Shown here: piece by piece, positions 23,551 through 35,424 of the stretch | Position numbering within the stretch: the first letter of the stretch is position 1 | How the letters are laid out: each line of letters starts with the position of its first letter | NCBI GenBank assembly: GCA_963576725.1 | Contig: OY755252.1 | Location: 45,671,552-45,735,551 of the forward strand | Reading direction: 5' to 3' | Origin: Azorinus chamasolen | Taxonomy: Eukaryota > Mollusca > Bivalvia > Cardiida > Solecurtidae | Length of the DNA: 64,000 nt | Notes under the pieces: model-generated | What the model was told of the DNA's origin: nothing | The model's input: only the letters and a program-made list of their open reading frames with translations | The model's database searches: none | Made by a program: the position numbers and the translations under genes

Positions 23551-23785
23551 TTAACTCTTTTCGTCATACCAACGTGTTTCACGTATCTGCAAACAGAGAA
23601 GACCCATATCAGACAGCTCCTATCAGGGTCTGCTCTTTTTTGCTAATGGAATCAAATAGATATTTTTCAATACTTTCTAAGATGGATACAGTTTTGAACC
23701 TTCCATATTTCATTATAACTGTACTCCATGAATATTCAGTAGGTATTGGATTTCGAAATAAACGTAGAACCGGGAAAAGGTTAAG
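23551..23785. mobile_element. TTAA-ended MITE with internal palindrome
   Basis: Ends TTAACTCTTTTCGTC and CCGGGAAAAGGTTAA. Internal pair GCAAACAGAGAAGACCCATA / GGGTCTGCTC...TTTGC near 23587-23642. Interior matches 13315-13440. Confidence 0.65.
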
Positions 23786-24184
23786 ACCCAGATCAAGATC
23801 ACGTTATATTTAATAAAATGCGCAATTCGTGGAATTTGAAATTTTGTTCAACATAACTTTATATTAGATACAAACAAAGGTTGTTACTTAGTTGAATATT
23901 TCTTCAAAACTATATGTGTTTAATGAACATTTTAACTACTACTTGTTGATGTATGTACGGATCAAAATTTTGTTATGGTTTTGTCGGGCCGTTTTTACTA
24001 AAATATGACCGGTTAGACCAGCCAAAACGTAGAGGAGACTGTTTGACCGAAATTGGTACCGCTGCGACTCTTGTGAGGCCGGATTGACCATTGGCCGATT
24101 TGACTTGGGCCAAGTTAGACCGGTTCGACCCGTTTCGGCACTATTGTTATTGTAGTGAAAAATAGCACATTGCTTCCCAGAAAT

Positions 24185-24365
24185 ACTTGCGTATGGTATT
24201 ATGACTATTCCATTTCCCCCTATTGTATGCTTGTTTTGCCTTTGTGTGTCTCTTTGTGTCTTTTATATACATGTACATTTTACTGTTTGTTGTCGTTGTG
24301 CTGTTTGGGCAGGTGTGAGTTTTGTATGCCGTGTTTCCTGCATGACTCTAACATGTACTTTTATT
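24185..24365 (+). mobile_element. 5'-truncated T1-like tail, variant subfamily
   Basis: TTCCCCCTATTGTATGC to GCATGACTCTAACATGTACTTTT; variant bases as in 21415-21632. The hairpin core is missing. Confidence 0.75.
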
Positions 24366-24582
24366 TGTCTATTCAAGTCTTAAAAGGGTGTTCGTAAAAC
24401 AAATAAACACAAATAAATATTTTTATTAATCATCAAAACGTCGCAATCCACGACAGCTTCGAGATTAGCATGGGCAGTGAAATCTGTAAACATTTAACGT
24501 GAGCACGGAAAGGAGTGCCCTGTAAAACTCGTGTCCGACAAACTCGCGACGTATTCGGATAGTGTAAATATTGCTAATTAAT

Positions 24583-24655
24583 GGAAAAGTAGTAAAGTCA
24601 AGCAGGCAAAGTCACATACAAGACGCAACCACTACCAAAACACCGATAGATAGTA
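24583..24655 (-). mobile_element. very short T2 tail
   Basis: Reverse complement of the last about 70 bp of T2 (AATGGAAAAGTAGTAAAGTC to CACCGATAGATAG), then unrelated sequence. Confidence 0.8.
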
Positions 24656-24849
24656 GCATAATTTTTACCATTGCTTACATCTTAAATACATTTATAAAAA
24701 TAATTAAAATAGTAAATCATACAAAGTATATACCTTAAACCCAATGTTAATCACGGATAATTGAGCATTGGTCGAAAGGGTTTAAAAATCAAATCCGCGC
24801 CTGTGTAATACTGTTACTGAATTGGGTGCAAATGCGTTCAAATTCGTAT

Positions 24850-26080
24850 ATGTAAGGTATTTAGTGTTAATAGAAATATTATAATAGTAATATGCCTATA
24901 ACATGAAACCTCCTTACCTGCACATGTATCACTTATGCTTAAAAATAGCAGGAACATACCATTGATTACCGCGTTGCATATCCTCTCCAATAGCAGTCAA
25001 ATTGATAATCTGGTAAGACGAATACAAACAAGTATCATTTCTATTCCATTCCCTCATTTGTAAACAGCTTAGATCCACATAACACTCATAGTAACATTGG
25101 TGTCTGACCATGATTCAAGCCGTTTGACACTTGGTTAAACGTTTCTCAATATTAAAAAAGCAAACCATGAACCAAATGCAAATTTGAGCAAGCATTAGTT
25201 TGTACAGCATTGTTAGTATTAAAATTACCAATGCCGTTTTTGAAGTCTGCTGTCCGGTTGTTTAACAATACATCGGAGATCCTGAAGGAATAATCGCGGT
25301 CCATTTATGTGTGGGTGTATACTTGCATTGTACTGGTAGATGTATACCATTCTCGATATCATCATAACATATGACGTAACAACATGAACCACATATTAAG
25401 CACTTGCATTGAAAATAAAATGCAAGTCGTTTATATAATATTATACTTATTTATAGTTTTATATATTCACCGAATTCAAAATTTTAATAACAATGACTCA
25501 TAATACAAGCAACAGAAATGCAGAAGTCTATCTCAGATATAATAGTGCTGTATTATTTGGAACATAGAAGATTAATACCATATCGAAATATATAATATGC
25601 GTAAATTCAACCTTTCAACCTAAGAATAGATCCCTTATTTCTCAACGAAACCCTTTGTAGTGATCAATATTTGGAATCGCCTTAAAAGGTCACAAGTGGT
25701 CACAACATAGGGCATCGGAGAGAATCAAACCAATTTCAAGTTACTATAAGAGCCATGGGCGTCACAAAATGTTATCAGATTCTGTAGTGTCTGTCTCGAT
25801 AGGTAATAACTGGTGAGTGTCAATTAGTGTATATATTGTTTAACCCTTTAACTATTTCCATGTTCTATGATTATTCCAAATTTTAATACCTACTGAAAAT
25901 GTATGTAGAAAACTATTACAATGTAATATGGAAGGTGGGACATTGCAGATGTTCTAATAATGTAAACAAAATATTGTTCAAATTCGTGAAAACATTCTTA
26001 TATGAATAAAAAGATTAATGCAACGGCTGTAACGTGCCGTGGTCTACCTTGTTCGAAAATCCACAAGATTCTCTTTTGCG
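24850..26080. other. duplicated segment 2b (no RT insertion)
   Basis: Aligns with 15050-18000 minus the RT element; the join is at TGCCGTTTTTGAAG (25240). Carries a partial TTAA-type MITE of its own from about 25840 to 26010. Confidence 0.7.
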
Positions 26081-26389
26081 ATATTAAAGGATGTGATGTG
26101 GAGCGAATAGGGGCCAAGAGGCGTGTCGTGTAGCAAGAAATTGTCGATACAATTAGTCGGTAAGTACAAACAGAAACAGACTTTACTTCATTGACCTATA
26201 AATATATTGACATGTCATATATAGAAACACAATAATGAATACGTCATCAACGTGTCAAATGCATTACGATTGATTATCTGAGTTATGTTAGTAACCTATT
26301 TTAAACCTTATGAAATGCAGATGTTCTCATGTGGCATCTCTTTCCCTGACACAAACGCATCCACGCCTTTGACTGTGCATTTTCTGAAA

Positions 26390-28020
26390 ATGCCAAATCA
26401 TTGGTATTCCTTTGGACACTTACTGTGCACCGTTAGTTGCAGATTTGTTTTTATACTGCTACGAGAAAAGTTTCATGTCAAATTTGAACCCGCAATCATA
26501 TGTGGATGTCACAAATGCCTTCAGTGAAGTTTGATGGTGATGTTTTTCCTCACTTTTTAATCAAATATGTTAGAAACTTCATTAAAAAGGGATATGATCC
26601 TATAGTACTGCAATATACTGCATGTCTGGTTATCAGCTCTTTTACAGTTGGCAATCACGATGCCCTCTTTGCATGTACGCCTACAAGAAAGGTGTTGTTA
26701 TACCTTCTGATCCTTCGAGATCATGAATTTCAGTACTTCTTGTTCTGAAAATTAAATACCGCTTAAGCCGGTGCTAGGGGGCGTGAGCAGTGTTGCACTT
26801 TCAATTACTGTTCATGAACAGACGCAATAAAAGTACAAAAATGAGTCGTGCAGGAAACACCACATACAGAACAAACACTCGCCCGAACAGCAACACAAAG
26901 AAACAGCAAATGTACATAAGTAGAAAAAACAACAAGAGACGCACAAAGACAAAACAAACATACAATAGGAGGAAGATGGAAGTACCGCCTTGGAACGGTC
27001 AGTGACAAAAGTCACTGGGGGTTAAACCGGTTTATGGGCGCCCAACCTCACACTTATTCCATCCCCATCCTAAGAGACAAACAGTGTAAATAAACGTATC
27101 CCTTCTCCGACTAATCTACAACAACCGCGACAGCAAATACAGTGGTAAAGTGCATGTATAACGAAAAAACATTTAAGTGAACATACTGTATCCACCTATC
27201 GCTAGTGTACTCAATGATTGAGCTGCAAACAGAGTAACTGTAGAAAAGTAATAAAGGGTACGACAAAAATGAAATAGTACAGATATCCGACGTTCTCCTT
27301 CCATTTCTGGATTTAAGAGGTCGCCTTCATAGAGTACTAAAACTTTCTTGTCGGCGTACATGCAAAGAGGCCAGCGTGATTGCCAACTGTAAAAGGGTTC
27401 ACAACCAAACATGCAGTATGTTGTAGTACTACAGGATCATATCCCTTTTTAATGAATTGTTTTATACATTTGATGAACAAAGTGAGAAAATGGGTATGTC
27501 CAATAATTTTACGAAGTTTGTAAATCACATCACCATAAAATTCAGGATGTGAAATACCGTGTCGCAGAAGCACCTTGAGATTACATTTGTACTTGCCAAT
27601 AAGCGAGAGATTTCGATAGTAAAATTTAGAGAAAGTTTTTCTTAGTTTATGGTATCTATATACTTGCTTAAGCAGTTTTTCAGTTAAAATGAGATTTCGA
27701 CTGTTAAAATCGTCAATAGATGAACAAGCTCTAACAAAACGAATAAGTTGAGATATATAAACCCCGTAAGATGGAGCACGGGGAACATCCCCGTCAAGAT
27801 GAGGAAAATTTACAATATTAAAATCAAAATCATCTCTTTTGTCATATATTTTAGAAGAAATCATTCCATTATTAATTTTAAGGTCTAGATCAAGAAACGC
27901 TGCATAATTGTCGGACGGGTTAGCTTTATTCAATATGAGTTCTTTAGGATAAATTGTAGGAATCAGAGCTCTCTTTTTGTGATGCAATTTTTGCTCTCGG
28001 GGGATCACCCCCTTTCAGAA
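26390..28020 (+). mobile_element. T3-type PLE-like element, internally deleted and interrupted by copy C
   Basis: 26397-26526 encodes a motif-B region (GIPLDTYCAPLVADLFLYCYE), then an internal deletion jumps to the C-terminus FIKKGYDPIVLQYTACLV. The T3 tail follows (GCTTAAGCCGGTGCTAGG, CAATTACTGTTCATGAACAG) and stops at AATAAAA (26828). The tail resumes at 27967 (CTCTTTTTGTGATGCAATTT to TCAGAATTAG), with copy C of a T1 element between. Stops and the deletion make it inactive. Confidence 0.75.
26829..27968 (-). pseudogene. PLE-like RT element, copy C (5'-truncated, C-terminal frame open)
   Basis: Minus strand: coding from about 27968 (ALIPTIYPKEL...) to the stop at 27337-27339, uninterrupted for about 210 codons, with KANPSDNYAAFL, DGDVPRAPSYGVY, the KLRKTFSKFYYRNLSLIGKY block and TACLVVNPF; then a complete T1 tail to 26829. 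It has GAA where copies A, D and E have TAA. Motifs A, B and C of the RT are missing because of 5' truncation, so this is a dead copy. Confidence 0.85.
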
Positions 28021-28024
28021 TTAG

Positions 28025-29210
28025 TAATCTAAGAAAGCAATCTCTTAAATCCGGAACTGAAGGATGACATCGGATATCTGTACTCCTGTGCGGCAAACCA
28101 AATGCTATGCTTTTTAGTCATGGGCAGTTTCTGAAACATTTCAGTACGTTTAAAATAAAAGGATGAAATTTTTTGAACACCAACTAATTAGAGAAGTTGA
28201 GCAAAGATAAACGCGACCCTTGCTAATTAGGAAACCAACGTAATTTATATGTTAATTCATGCTCCCTTATTAAAAAATACAAGGCATTTGAACCATTTTA
28301 TATCAATATGTTGGTTGGTGTTCTATCGAGGAATCGTACAAGTGGTTTTGTTCTGTACTTATTAAGTGCCACCTCACAGATCGAACTGGACGAGGTTTTA
28401 ATAGTATACTGATCTAGCTACTATGGCCCCTCTACCACGAGTTGTCGGTACTGCTGAAAGATCGCTTTTTTATCGGTAGAAAAATTACATAGGGATACAG
28501 ACACAAACATGATACAATAAACCAATACGAGTAAGGCAAGAGTATTCGTGTAAACAAAAAGATCCATGTCCTTTAATACTGTAAGGGTAATGCCATTCAC
28601 TTCTAGTTATATTTCATCCACATAATATACCCTCCTCATACCACGAAGCACAATATTCACGCTTTATTTGCACATGACCCTCATCCCAAACATTCCATTT
28701 CCACTACACAGTAATTAAAAAATCAAACAAAATTATTTCGATACAATTACAAGCTAGTCCAAGTATATAACAGTTTAGTTCATAAACATTTTCAATTTTT
28801 ACGTTCATAAACCAACAAATCATTTCAACCATTTTCACAATTATTGATTAATCACCTCTCCTACTTTTTTATCAATAGTCCATATAGTCGCCACTTTCTG
28901 TATGCATTGGCCTTGAGTTGACATTGAGTTATTTTGGTGTCATTATCGTAATCAGTATAATTACGATGACGGATTGTTTACATAGTATGCTAAAGACGCC
29001 CCTTACCTTGAACAAGGCAAACTCCTAACTGCAAATGCATCTCATTGTATATAAATGACTGTATTAAGAACTATGTTAAACTTATTGAAAATAATTTAAT
29101 TTGTACATTGCGGTTTAAAATATGAAACATTTTTTTAGAATCCAACGAGTGTGTTTTCGTTTGTTCCACCATCATATTTGTATTGAATACAAGTAATTTT
29201 AACTAGTTGG
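28025..29210. other. no gene recognised
   Basis: AT-rich unassigned sequence, no repeat recognised. Confidence 0.4.
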
Positions 29211-29293
29211 ATGAAACAGAACATTGGGTCGAACTGCATTCACTGTTAAGCAAGATATATATCACGGGCGATCTAAAAGGAATTGCGGTACAT

Positions 29294-29392
29294 CGCACGC
29301 ATTGCACACGGTAGATGTCGATAGGTTTCTGGACAGTTTGTCTTGTTTTCAGACCTATCGCACGTGCTCCACCGTGCAATTCAATACTGTGT
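29294..29392. repeat. imperfect palindrome
   Basis: GCACACGGTAGATGTCGATAGG...TTTCTG pairs with CAGACCTATCGCACGTGC...CACCGTGC around an 18 bp loop. ORFs on both strands across it (29203-29527) are most simply explained by this symmetry. Confidence 0.55.
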
Positions 29393-29436
29393 TGGATATG
29401 TATGGCCAATGACGCTCTTAAGCTTTTTAAAAGTAC

Positions 29437-29740
29437 AAATATTCTGAAAGTGGGTGATCCTTCGAAAGCAAAAGAAAAGGACATTGCATACTCTGTTTTA
29501 TTGAGTCTGTTCATGAGTAGTAATTAAATGTGCAACATTACTCACGCCTCCTAGCACCGGCTTAAGCAGTATTGAATTTTCAAAACTATAAACATCAAAA
29601 CTAATGATCCCGAAGTACTAGAAAATATAACAACACTGAGAAGGAAGTACGGGGCGATTTGTTACGGGGCCACACAAACACATAACACCTGCTGTTGTGA
29701 AGTACATATATTCTGAAATTGGGTGATTCCACTTTCAGTG
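29437..29740 (-). mobile_element. T3 tail
   Basis: ATTCTGAAAGTGGGTGATCC, TTATTGAGTCTGTTCATGAG, CTAGCACCGGCTTAAGC, then the upstream T3 part. A second short T3 terminus (ATTCTGAAATTGGGTGATTCC) follows at about 29710. Confidence 0.75.
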
Positions 29741-29820
29741 TTTTGTAATTGCAGATGTCTTGTAATTGAAGATGTTTTTCCAGTTTTGTTCGTCTCAGGG
29801 CAGAAGTACCTTTTTATCAG

Positions 29821-30422
29821 TTGTTACATAATACTGAGTAACTGTCTATCTGAGAATTCAAGATACTGCCGGTGAACGAATTTTCAGATCAATGTCCAGT
29901 ATAGTTTAGTCTGAACTGCTGTACACGTAATGCGACCGCTTGTGAAATCGATCCCGAAATTTATAGCGCAATAAATTGGGATTACAAATAGAACATATTT
30001 TTTATTGACATGTAAAATCAGAACATAATGGCTTAAATCGTTGTAATAATGGAATAGGTATTGATGAAAATGTTGAAATATTAACCACATTTCTTTATGA
30101 GAACTTAAACAGTGTTTCGGTAAATGCCAAAATTCTAAGAGGTGCTCCTTGCTAAATGACTTAAAAAAGAAATCTCATTTTTAGTTTAAAGTTAAAACAA
30201 AAAGCAATATAAAGTAACTGAAGGAAAAAACGTAAACAAAAAGGCAAAGGCTCATCCGCGGAATTTCTGGAAATCATCAATAAATTAAAACAAAGTAATA
30301 CTTAATCTTGCGACGATCGCAAACTTTGTTACATAATACTGAGTAACTGTCTATCTGAGAATTCAAGATACTGCCGGTGAACGAATTTTCAGATCACTGT
30401 CCAGTATAGTTTAGTCTGAACT
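29821..30422. repeat. 97 bp direct repeat pair flanking 408 bp
   Basis: 29821-29917 and 30326-30422 (TTGTTACATAATACTGAGTA ... TTTAGTCTGAACT) differ at one base. The right repeat abuts the first element-coding bases of copy D. Confidence 0.85.
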
Positions 30423-32242
30423 TATTTTTAGATCAGATCCTCTCATGACTCTTCTTGATCTACATACTTTACGCCTAACTTCGGGTAAACATACCATGTT
30501 TTCTATACTTTCCTCCTTATCTATATGTTCATTAAAAGAAATTGACGAGCAAGCCGATAAAATTATTTTTAGATCAGATCCTCTCATAGGAACGGCTAGT
30601 TTGATACAAAGCTTTACTCTACATGTTCTCAGACCGCACATTGACAAATTATCTGAACACCAAAGATTCTTCTTGAAAATTCCTTTTATTAATAAAAGTA
30701 TTGATTTTATTGACCTCCAACGTATTTTTAGAGACAAAAATGTAATTGACACTATTCCTAAATACTTTAAAAATACAGAACCACCTATCATCTGCTACAA
30801 ATATAACAAACCCATCAGAAATACAATTTTCAACTATAATAAAATTGTGGCCGACCTTAATATTAATGATAATATTCCTGATAATTGAGATTGTGCCACC
30901 TCAAAATTTTGCTATTCTCCGGCTGGTCATGTGATTACTGGTAATTTTGAGATAATTAAAGATAAACGTCTATAAAGCGCGTTTCATTGCAAATTCTAGT
31001 TCATGTACACCTACTAAATTGTCTATACTTTTGACTTCTTGTTTAACGAAGGTAAAGGAACATGTAAAATTATACTGTGATAAGACTTATGAAAATTCTG
31101 GAATAAATCTCTTCTGGTCTATTAAAAACTCTTCAGAAGTCTTAAACAAACTTAAGAACAAAAAGTATCTTGCATCCACTGTAAGCACGTACGATTGTTC
31201 TACTCTGTACATAACTCTTCCTCATATTTTAATTAAGGATAAGCTTACTAACTTAATCCAGAAAGTATTTGTCCGGGAAAAACATCATTCTTGGCATGTA
31301 ATGCTGAAAAAGTTTTCTTTACTGACGAGCAAATGAAATATTACACCAATTGGACTTGCTCAGAAGTTTGCGAAGCACTAACCTTTCTTTTGGATAACAT
31401 ATTTCTACGTTATGGGAATGCTACATACCGTCAGGTAATTGGTATTCCTATGGGTACGAATTGTGCACCACTTGTCGCAGATTTGTTTATGTACTGCTAT
31501 GAGAGAGATTTCATGTTGCGTTTGAATCCTCAATCACAAGAAGATGTTATAAAAGCTTTCAATGAAACTTGTCGATATTTGGATGATATTTTTAACTTAG
31601 ATAACCCTTTCTTTAATGCTCTGATTCCTACAATTTATCCTAAATAACTCAAATTGAATAAAGCTAACCCGTCCGACAATTATGCAGCGTTTCTTGATCT
31701 AGACCTTAAAATTAATAATGGAATGATTTCTTCTAAAATATATGACAAAAGAGATAATTTTGATTTTAATATTGTAAATTTTCCTCATCTTGACGGGGAT
31801 GTTCCCCGTGCTCCATCTTACGGGGTTTATATATCTCAACTTATTCGTTTTGCTAGAGCTTGTTCATCTATTGACGATTTTAACAGTCGAAATCTCATTT
31901 TAACAGAAAAACTGCTTAAGCAAGGATATAGATACCATAAACTAAGAAAAACTTTCTCTAAATTTTACTATCGAAATCTCTCGCTTATTGGCAAGTACCA
32001 ATGTAATCTCAAGGTGCTTCTGCGACACGGTATTTCACATCCTGAATTTTATGGTGATGTGATTTACAAACTTCGTAAAATTATTGGACATACCCATTTT
32101 CTCACTTTGTTCATCAAAACAATTCATTAAAAAGGGATATGATCCTGTAGTACTACAACATACTGCATGTTTGGTTGTGAACCCTTTCACAGTTGGCAAT
32201 CACGCTGGCCTCTTTGCATGTACGCCGACAAGAAAGGTTTAG
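30423..32242 (+). pseudogene. PLE-like RT, copy D (most complete copy)
   Basis: The open N-terminal part (30445-30888) contains a FRSDPLIGTASLI segment and a PPIICYKYNKPIRNTIF segment. A TGA at 30886-30888 replaces a probable Cys codon in a DN-C-DC context. After KDKRL an internal deletion removes the pre-RT region and joins to RFIANSSS (about 30980). Motif A is STYDCSTLY (about 31188-31214), motif B GIPMGTNCAPLVADLF (31441-31488), the catalytic box YLDD (about 31577). Further breaks: a frameshift near 31270, TAA at 31645-31647 shared with copies A and E, and about 10 bp missing near 32118. Stop expected at 32240-32242. Defective, but it shows the gene order of the family. Confidence 0.85.
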
Positions 32243-32747
32243 TACTCTATGAAGGCGACCTCATAAATCCAGAAATGGAAGGAGAACGTCGGATATCTGT
32301 ACTATTTCATTTTTGTCGTACCCTTTATTACTTTTCTACAGTTACTCTGTTTGCAGCTCAATCATTGAGTACACTAGCGATAGATGGATACAGTATGTTC
32401 ACTTTAATGTTTTTGTTATACATGCACTTTACCACTGTATTTGCCGTCGCGGTTGTTGTAGATTAGTCGGAGAGGGGATACGTTTATTTACACTGTTTGT
32501 CTTTTAGGGTGGGGATGGAATAAGTGTGAGGTTGGGCGCCCATAAACCGGTTTAACCCCCCAGTTACTTTTGTCACTGACCGTTCCAAGGCGGTACTTCC
32601 ATATTCCTCCTATTGTATTTTTGTTTTGTCTTTGTGCGTCTCTTGTTGTTTTTCTAGTTATGTACATTTGCTGTTTCCTTGTGTTGCTGTTCGGGCGACT
32701 GTTTGTTCTGTATGTGGTGTTTCCTGCATGACTCATTTTTGTACTTT
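32243..32747 (+). mobile_element. T1 tail of copy D
   Basis: Full-length T1. AAACCGGTTT at 32544-32553, first hairpin CAGTTACTTTTGTCACTG at 32561-32578 (one mismatch), second hairpin ACCGTTCCAAGGCGGT at 32579-32594, 3' terminus GACTCATTTTTGTAC ending about 32745. Confidence 0.85.
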
Positions 32748-32759
32748 GACGATCTTTCT

Positions 32760-33280
32760 GAACACTTCAAAGGTTTATATGATAACGGCAATAACGAAAG
32801 TCACGAAAATAACTCAAATGCTAACAATGCCATTTTCGATGCAGATATAGAATCCGATATAAACTTAGAAAAGTTAAAAATGCTGATTATCATCAAACGA
32901 ATAACTCTGCTACAGGTCCCGATAATATATTTTCAGAAGCACTGAATGCCATCTCGCAGTTTACTCAAAATAGTGAACATAATCTAATAGTCAATAAATT
33001 TTACATTTTCCTTTGGAAAAGGTATTATTATCTATGGGCTTACGGAATGTTCAGCTAATGGGAGGAGCAGTCATTTCTGTACCGTTGAAAAAATGAAAAT
33101 TACTTGTTTGAGCAATGTAATTCGTATGTACTGGTCGGTTAAGAGTGAACATAACATATCATAATTAATGAAATAAAACTAAGCATTTGTTTGTTATTAC
33201 ATGTATTGCATTAAAAGAAATGGATGCATTATTGATACTAAAAAGTCGACCCTTTCGAATTTCCGGATCAATAGGCTTGC
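32760..33280. other. no gene recognised
   Basis: A phrase at 32760-32950 reads, in one frame, like linker protein of a LINE (DIESDINLEKLK..., then ATGPDNIFSEALNAISQFTQ across a frame change), which would fit a tiny LINE RT-leader remnant. Too short to call. Confidence 0.3.
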
Positions 33281-33284
33281 CTCA

Positions 33285-33606
33285 AGGTCTTCCCCACAAC
33301 ACAGAAGACAGTAATCACAGCACAGAATGCAAACACATAGCATAACAACTGTGAAAGTCCGTTAAAGATGTACTCAATAACTTTACTGAAGACAGAGCAA
33401 TTGCAGGAAAGCCGTTAAGGACACGACAGAGAGGAGGCAATAAATGAGTCTGGTAAGCTCATCCCATTTCATGGTTTAATGGTATACCATCATAGAGCAC
33501 TACCATCGGCCTGTCATTGCGCAAGCAAAGAAGGAAGCGTAGCTACCGATTGTAAAAGGGTCGATAACCAAACATGCAGTGCGTTGCAATATAATGGGAT
33601 CATAAC
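33285..33606 (-). mobile_element. T2-type element, 5' part of tail plus RT C-terminus
   Basis: The reverse complement of 33606-33500 reads as an RT C-terminus of the YDP..LQ.TACLVIDPFT type followed by the T2 upstream tail. It links T2 to the same RT superfamily. Confidence 0.65.
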
Positions 33607-33676
33607 CTAAATTTTGAATTTAGATAATCCTTATTTTGAAACTATGATTTCTTCAATATACCCAAAATAACTGTCT
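33607..33676 (+). pseudogene. short RT fragment with conserved TAA
   Basis: Reads ILNLDNPYFETMISSIYPK followed by TAA (33668-33670) and LSLNN; this corresponds to the segment just after the YLDD box. The sequence is clearly diverged from copies A-H but has the stop at the same codon as A, D and E. Confidence 0.6.
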
Positions 33677-33681
33677 TTAAA

Positions 33682-34232
33682 CAATGGAAAAGTAGTAAAT
33701 TCTGAAGGGTGGTGATCCCTCGAAAGCAAAAATTGCAACACAAAAAGAGAAAATTTCAGACTCGGTTTTATTGAGTCTGTTCATGAGCAGTAATTGAAAG
33801 TGCAACACTGCTCAAGTGAAGCAGCCAAAGCCACATACAAGACGCAACCACCACCAAAACACCGATAGACAGCATGACATACACATACACACACCCAAAC
33901 GTACACTCACACACGAGATAACACAGAAAACATCAACAGACACACAAAAACTAGACAAACACTCCACACATGAACAAAATCACAAGCACAAAGACGTAAG
34001 GCAAACAAAAGGAAGGGTGCCAAAGAAAGTACCGCCTTGGCACGGTCAGTAGCAAAAACACCATTGGGGGTTTAAACCGGTTTACAGACCTCCTAACCTC
34101 ACACTTCTCTCAACGTCACCCTAGCTTTACAAATAGTGTAAATAAAGGTATCCCCGCCGGACTTACCCACAACATAGACGACGATGAGCACAGGACAAAA
34201 TGTAAAACATAGCATAATTGCTGTGACAATCC
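33682..34232 (-). mobile_element. T2 tail with nested T3 tail
   Basis: The T2 3' terminus AATGGAAAAGTAGTAAA (33683-33699) is interrupted by a T3 tail (about 33700-33811, TTCTGAAGGGTGGTGATCC to CAACACTGCTCA) and resumes with GTGAAGCAGCCAAAGCC. The core is ACCGCCTTGGCACGGT (about 34030), CAGTAGCAAAAACACCATTG and AAACCGGTTTA. Confidence 0.8.
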
Positions 34233-34235
34233 GTC

Positions 34236-34540
34236 GAATATGTACCGGTTTAAACCCCCAGTGGTGCTTTTGCTACTGACCGTGCCAAGGCGGTACTCCC
34301 TTTGTCACCCTTCCTGTTTTTTGACTTGCGTCTTTGTACTTGTGATTTTATTCATGTGTGGAGTGTTTGTCTTTGGTTCTTGTGTGTCTGTTGGTGTTTT
34401 CTGTGTTCATCTCGTGTGTGGGTGTGCGTTTGTGTGTGTGTGTGTATATGTGTCATGCTGTCTACCGGTGTTTTGATTGTGGTTGCGTCTTGTATGTGGC
34501 TTTGCCTGCTTCACTTTACTGCTTTTTCATTTTACCGATG
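34236..34540 (+). mobile_element. 5'-truncated T2 tail
   Basis: CCGGTTTAAACCCCCAGTGG, hairpin CAGTGGTGCTTTTGCTACTG then ACCGTGCCAAGGCGGT, a GT-rich stretch and GCTTCACTTTACTGCTTTTTCATTT. Lies tail-to-tail with the preceding minus-strand copy, sharing AACCGGTTT at the junction. Confidence 0.8.
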
Positions 34541-34839
34541 GCGATCGAGTACTATAGGATTAACTGTACTTGAGTTATATTATTATACCCCCACTATATG
34601 TGGTTTGGGCTAAATAGAAATCACCATGTCCGTTGCGTTTTTCTCGAAAAACTTGTTTTCATACTACCTACAAACTTAATACATGTTATAATTGTTATAT
34701 GGGGACAGACGTCTCCATGTTTCATAACTCTTGCACAAAATTTGACAGAATTATGTCCCTTTTGAACTTCATAATTTGTCTCATAATTGCGACATACTTT
34801 TTAGACGTGCCTTTTTCTTGAAACCTGTTTATGATATTG

Positions 34840-35335
34840 TCTTCAAAATTGGTACACATTATAATAGTGTTGAGAGGATATGCAGTCAGCAAGGGTTGTA
34901 ACTCTAATTTTTTTGCGGGAGTTATTTCCCTTACTTACTTTTCAGAAGCAATGTTTGTCCGGAGCGTAACTTCTCAAATATTGTAGTCACAACTATTAGA
35001 TTTATATATGGATAGAGGGTAATGAGAGGATGTGTGGTAAACAAGGGTTGTCACTCTAAATTCAATTTTGAGTGAGTTATTCGCCTTACTTATTTTTCAG
35101 AAGCAATATTTGTCCAGAGCATAACTTCTCAAGTATTGTAGGTACAACTGTGAAACGTTATATATGGATAGTGGGTGATGAGAGGATGTGCAATCAACAA
35201 GGACTGTAGCTCTAAATTAAATTTATTTTTGAGGGTGGGGGGTATTCCCCTTTGTTACTTTTCATAAGTATTTTTGTCCAGTGCTTAACTTCTCAAGTAC
35301 TACTTCTACATTTCTTCACCTTTGATCCTAAAGAT
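34840..35335 (+). repeat. tandem repeat, about 165 bp unit, three copies
   Basis: TTTTCAGAAGCAATGTTTGTCC, AACTTCTCAA.TATTGTAG and TATATGGATAG.GGG.AATGAGAGGATGTG recur three times with decay. Typical dispersed tandem block; no coding. Confidence 0.75.
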
Positions 35336-35424
35336 TTGCATATATGCATTTATAATGATGTGTAGATGTGTGTGACATAATTTGGATGTGAATCATTCCT
35401 TGATTGGACTTTTAAAACTGTCTT

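Noticed and set aside
26805..27015. Recurrent small Cys/Val-rich ORF (CVFVLSLCVSCCF type) seen in about ten places
   Set aside because: Always lies in the T1 tail, is truncated wherever the tail is, and exists in two frames at once. It recurs because the tail recurs. The similar MECLSLVLVC-type frame belongs to T2.
27173..27412. 79-codon ORF (MFGCEPFYSWQSRW type) recurring at 1749, 20582, 27173, 32167 and 55267
   Set aside because: Out-of-frame reading of the RT C-terminus and the start of the tail; the RT frame explains the conservation.
29203..29527. Overlapping 60-103 codon ORFs on both strands
   Set aside because: Span an imperfect palindrome and a T3 tail border; no recognisable domain.
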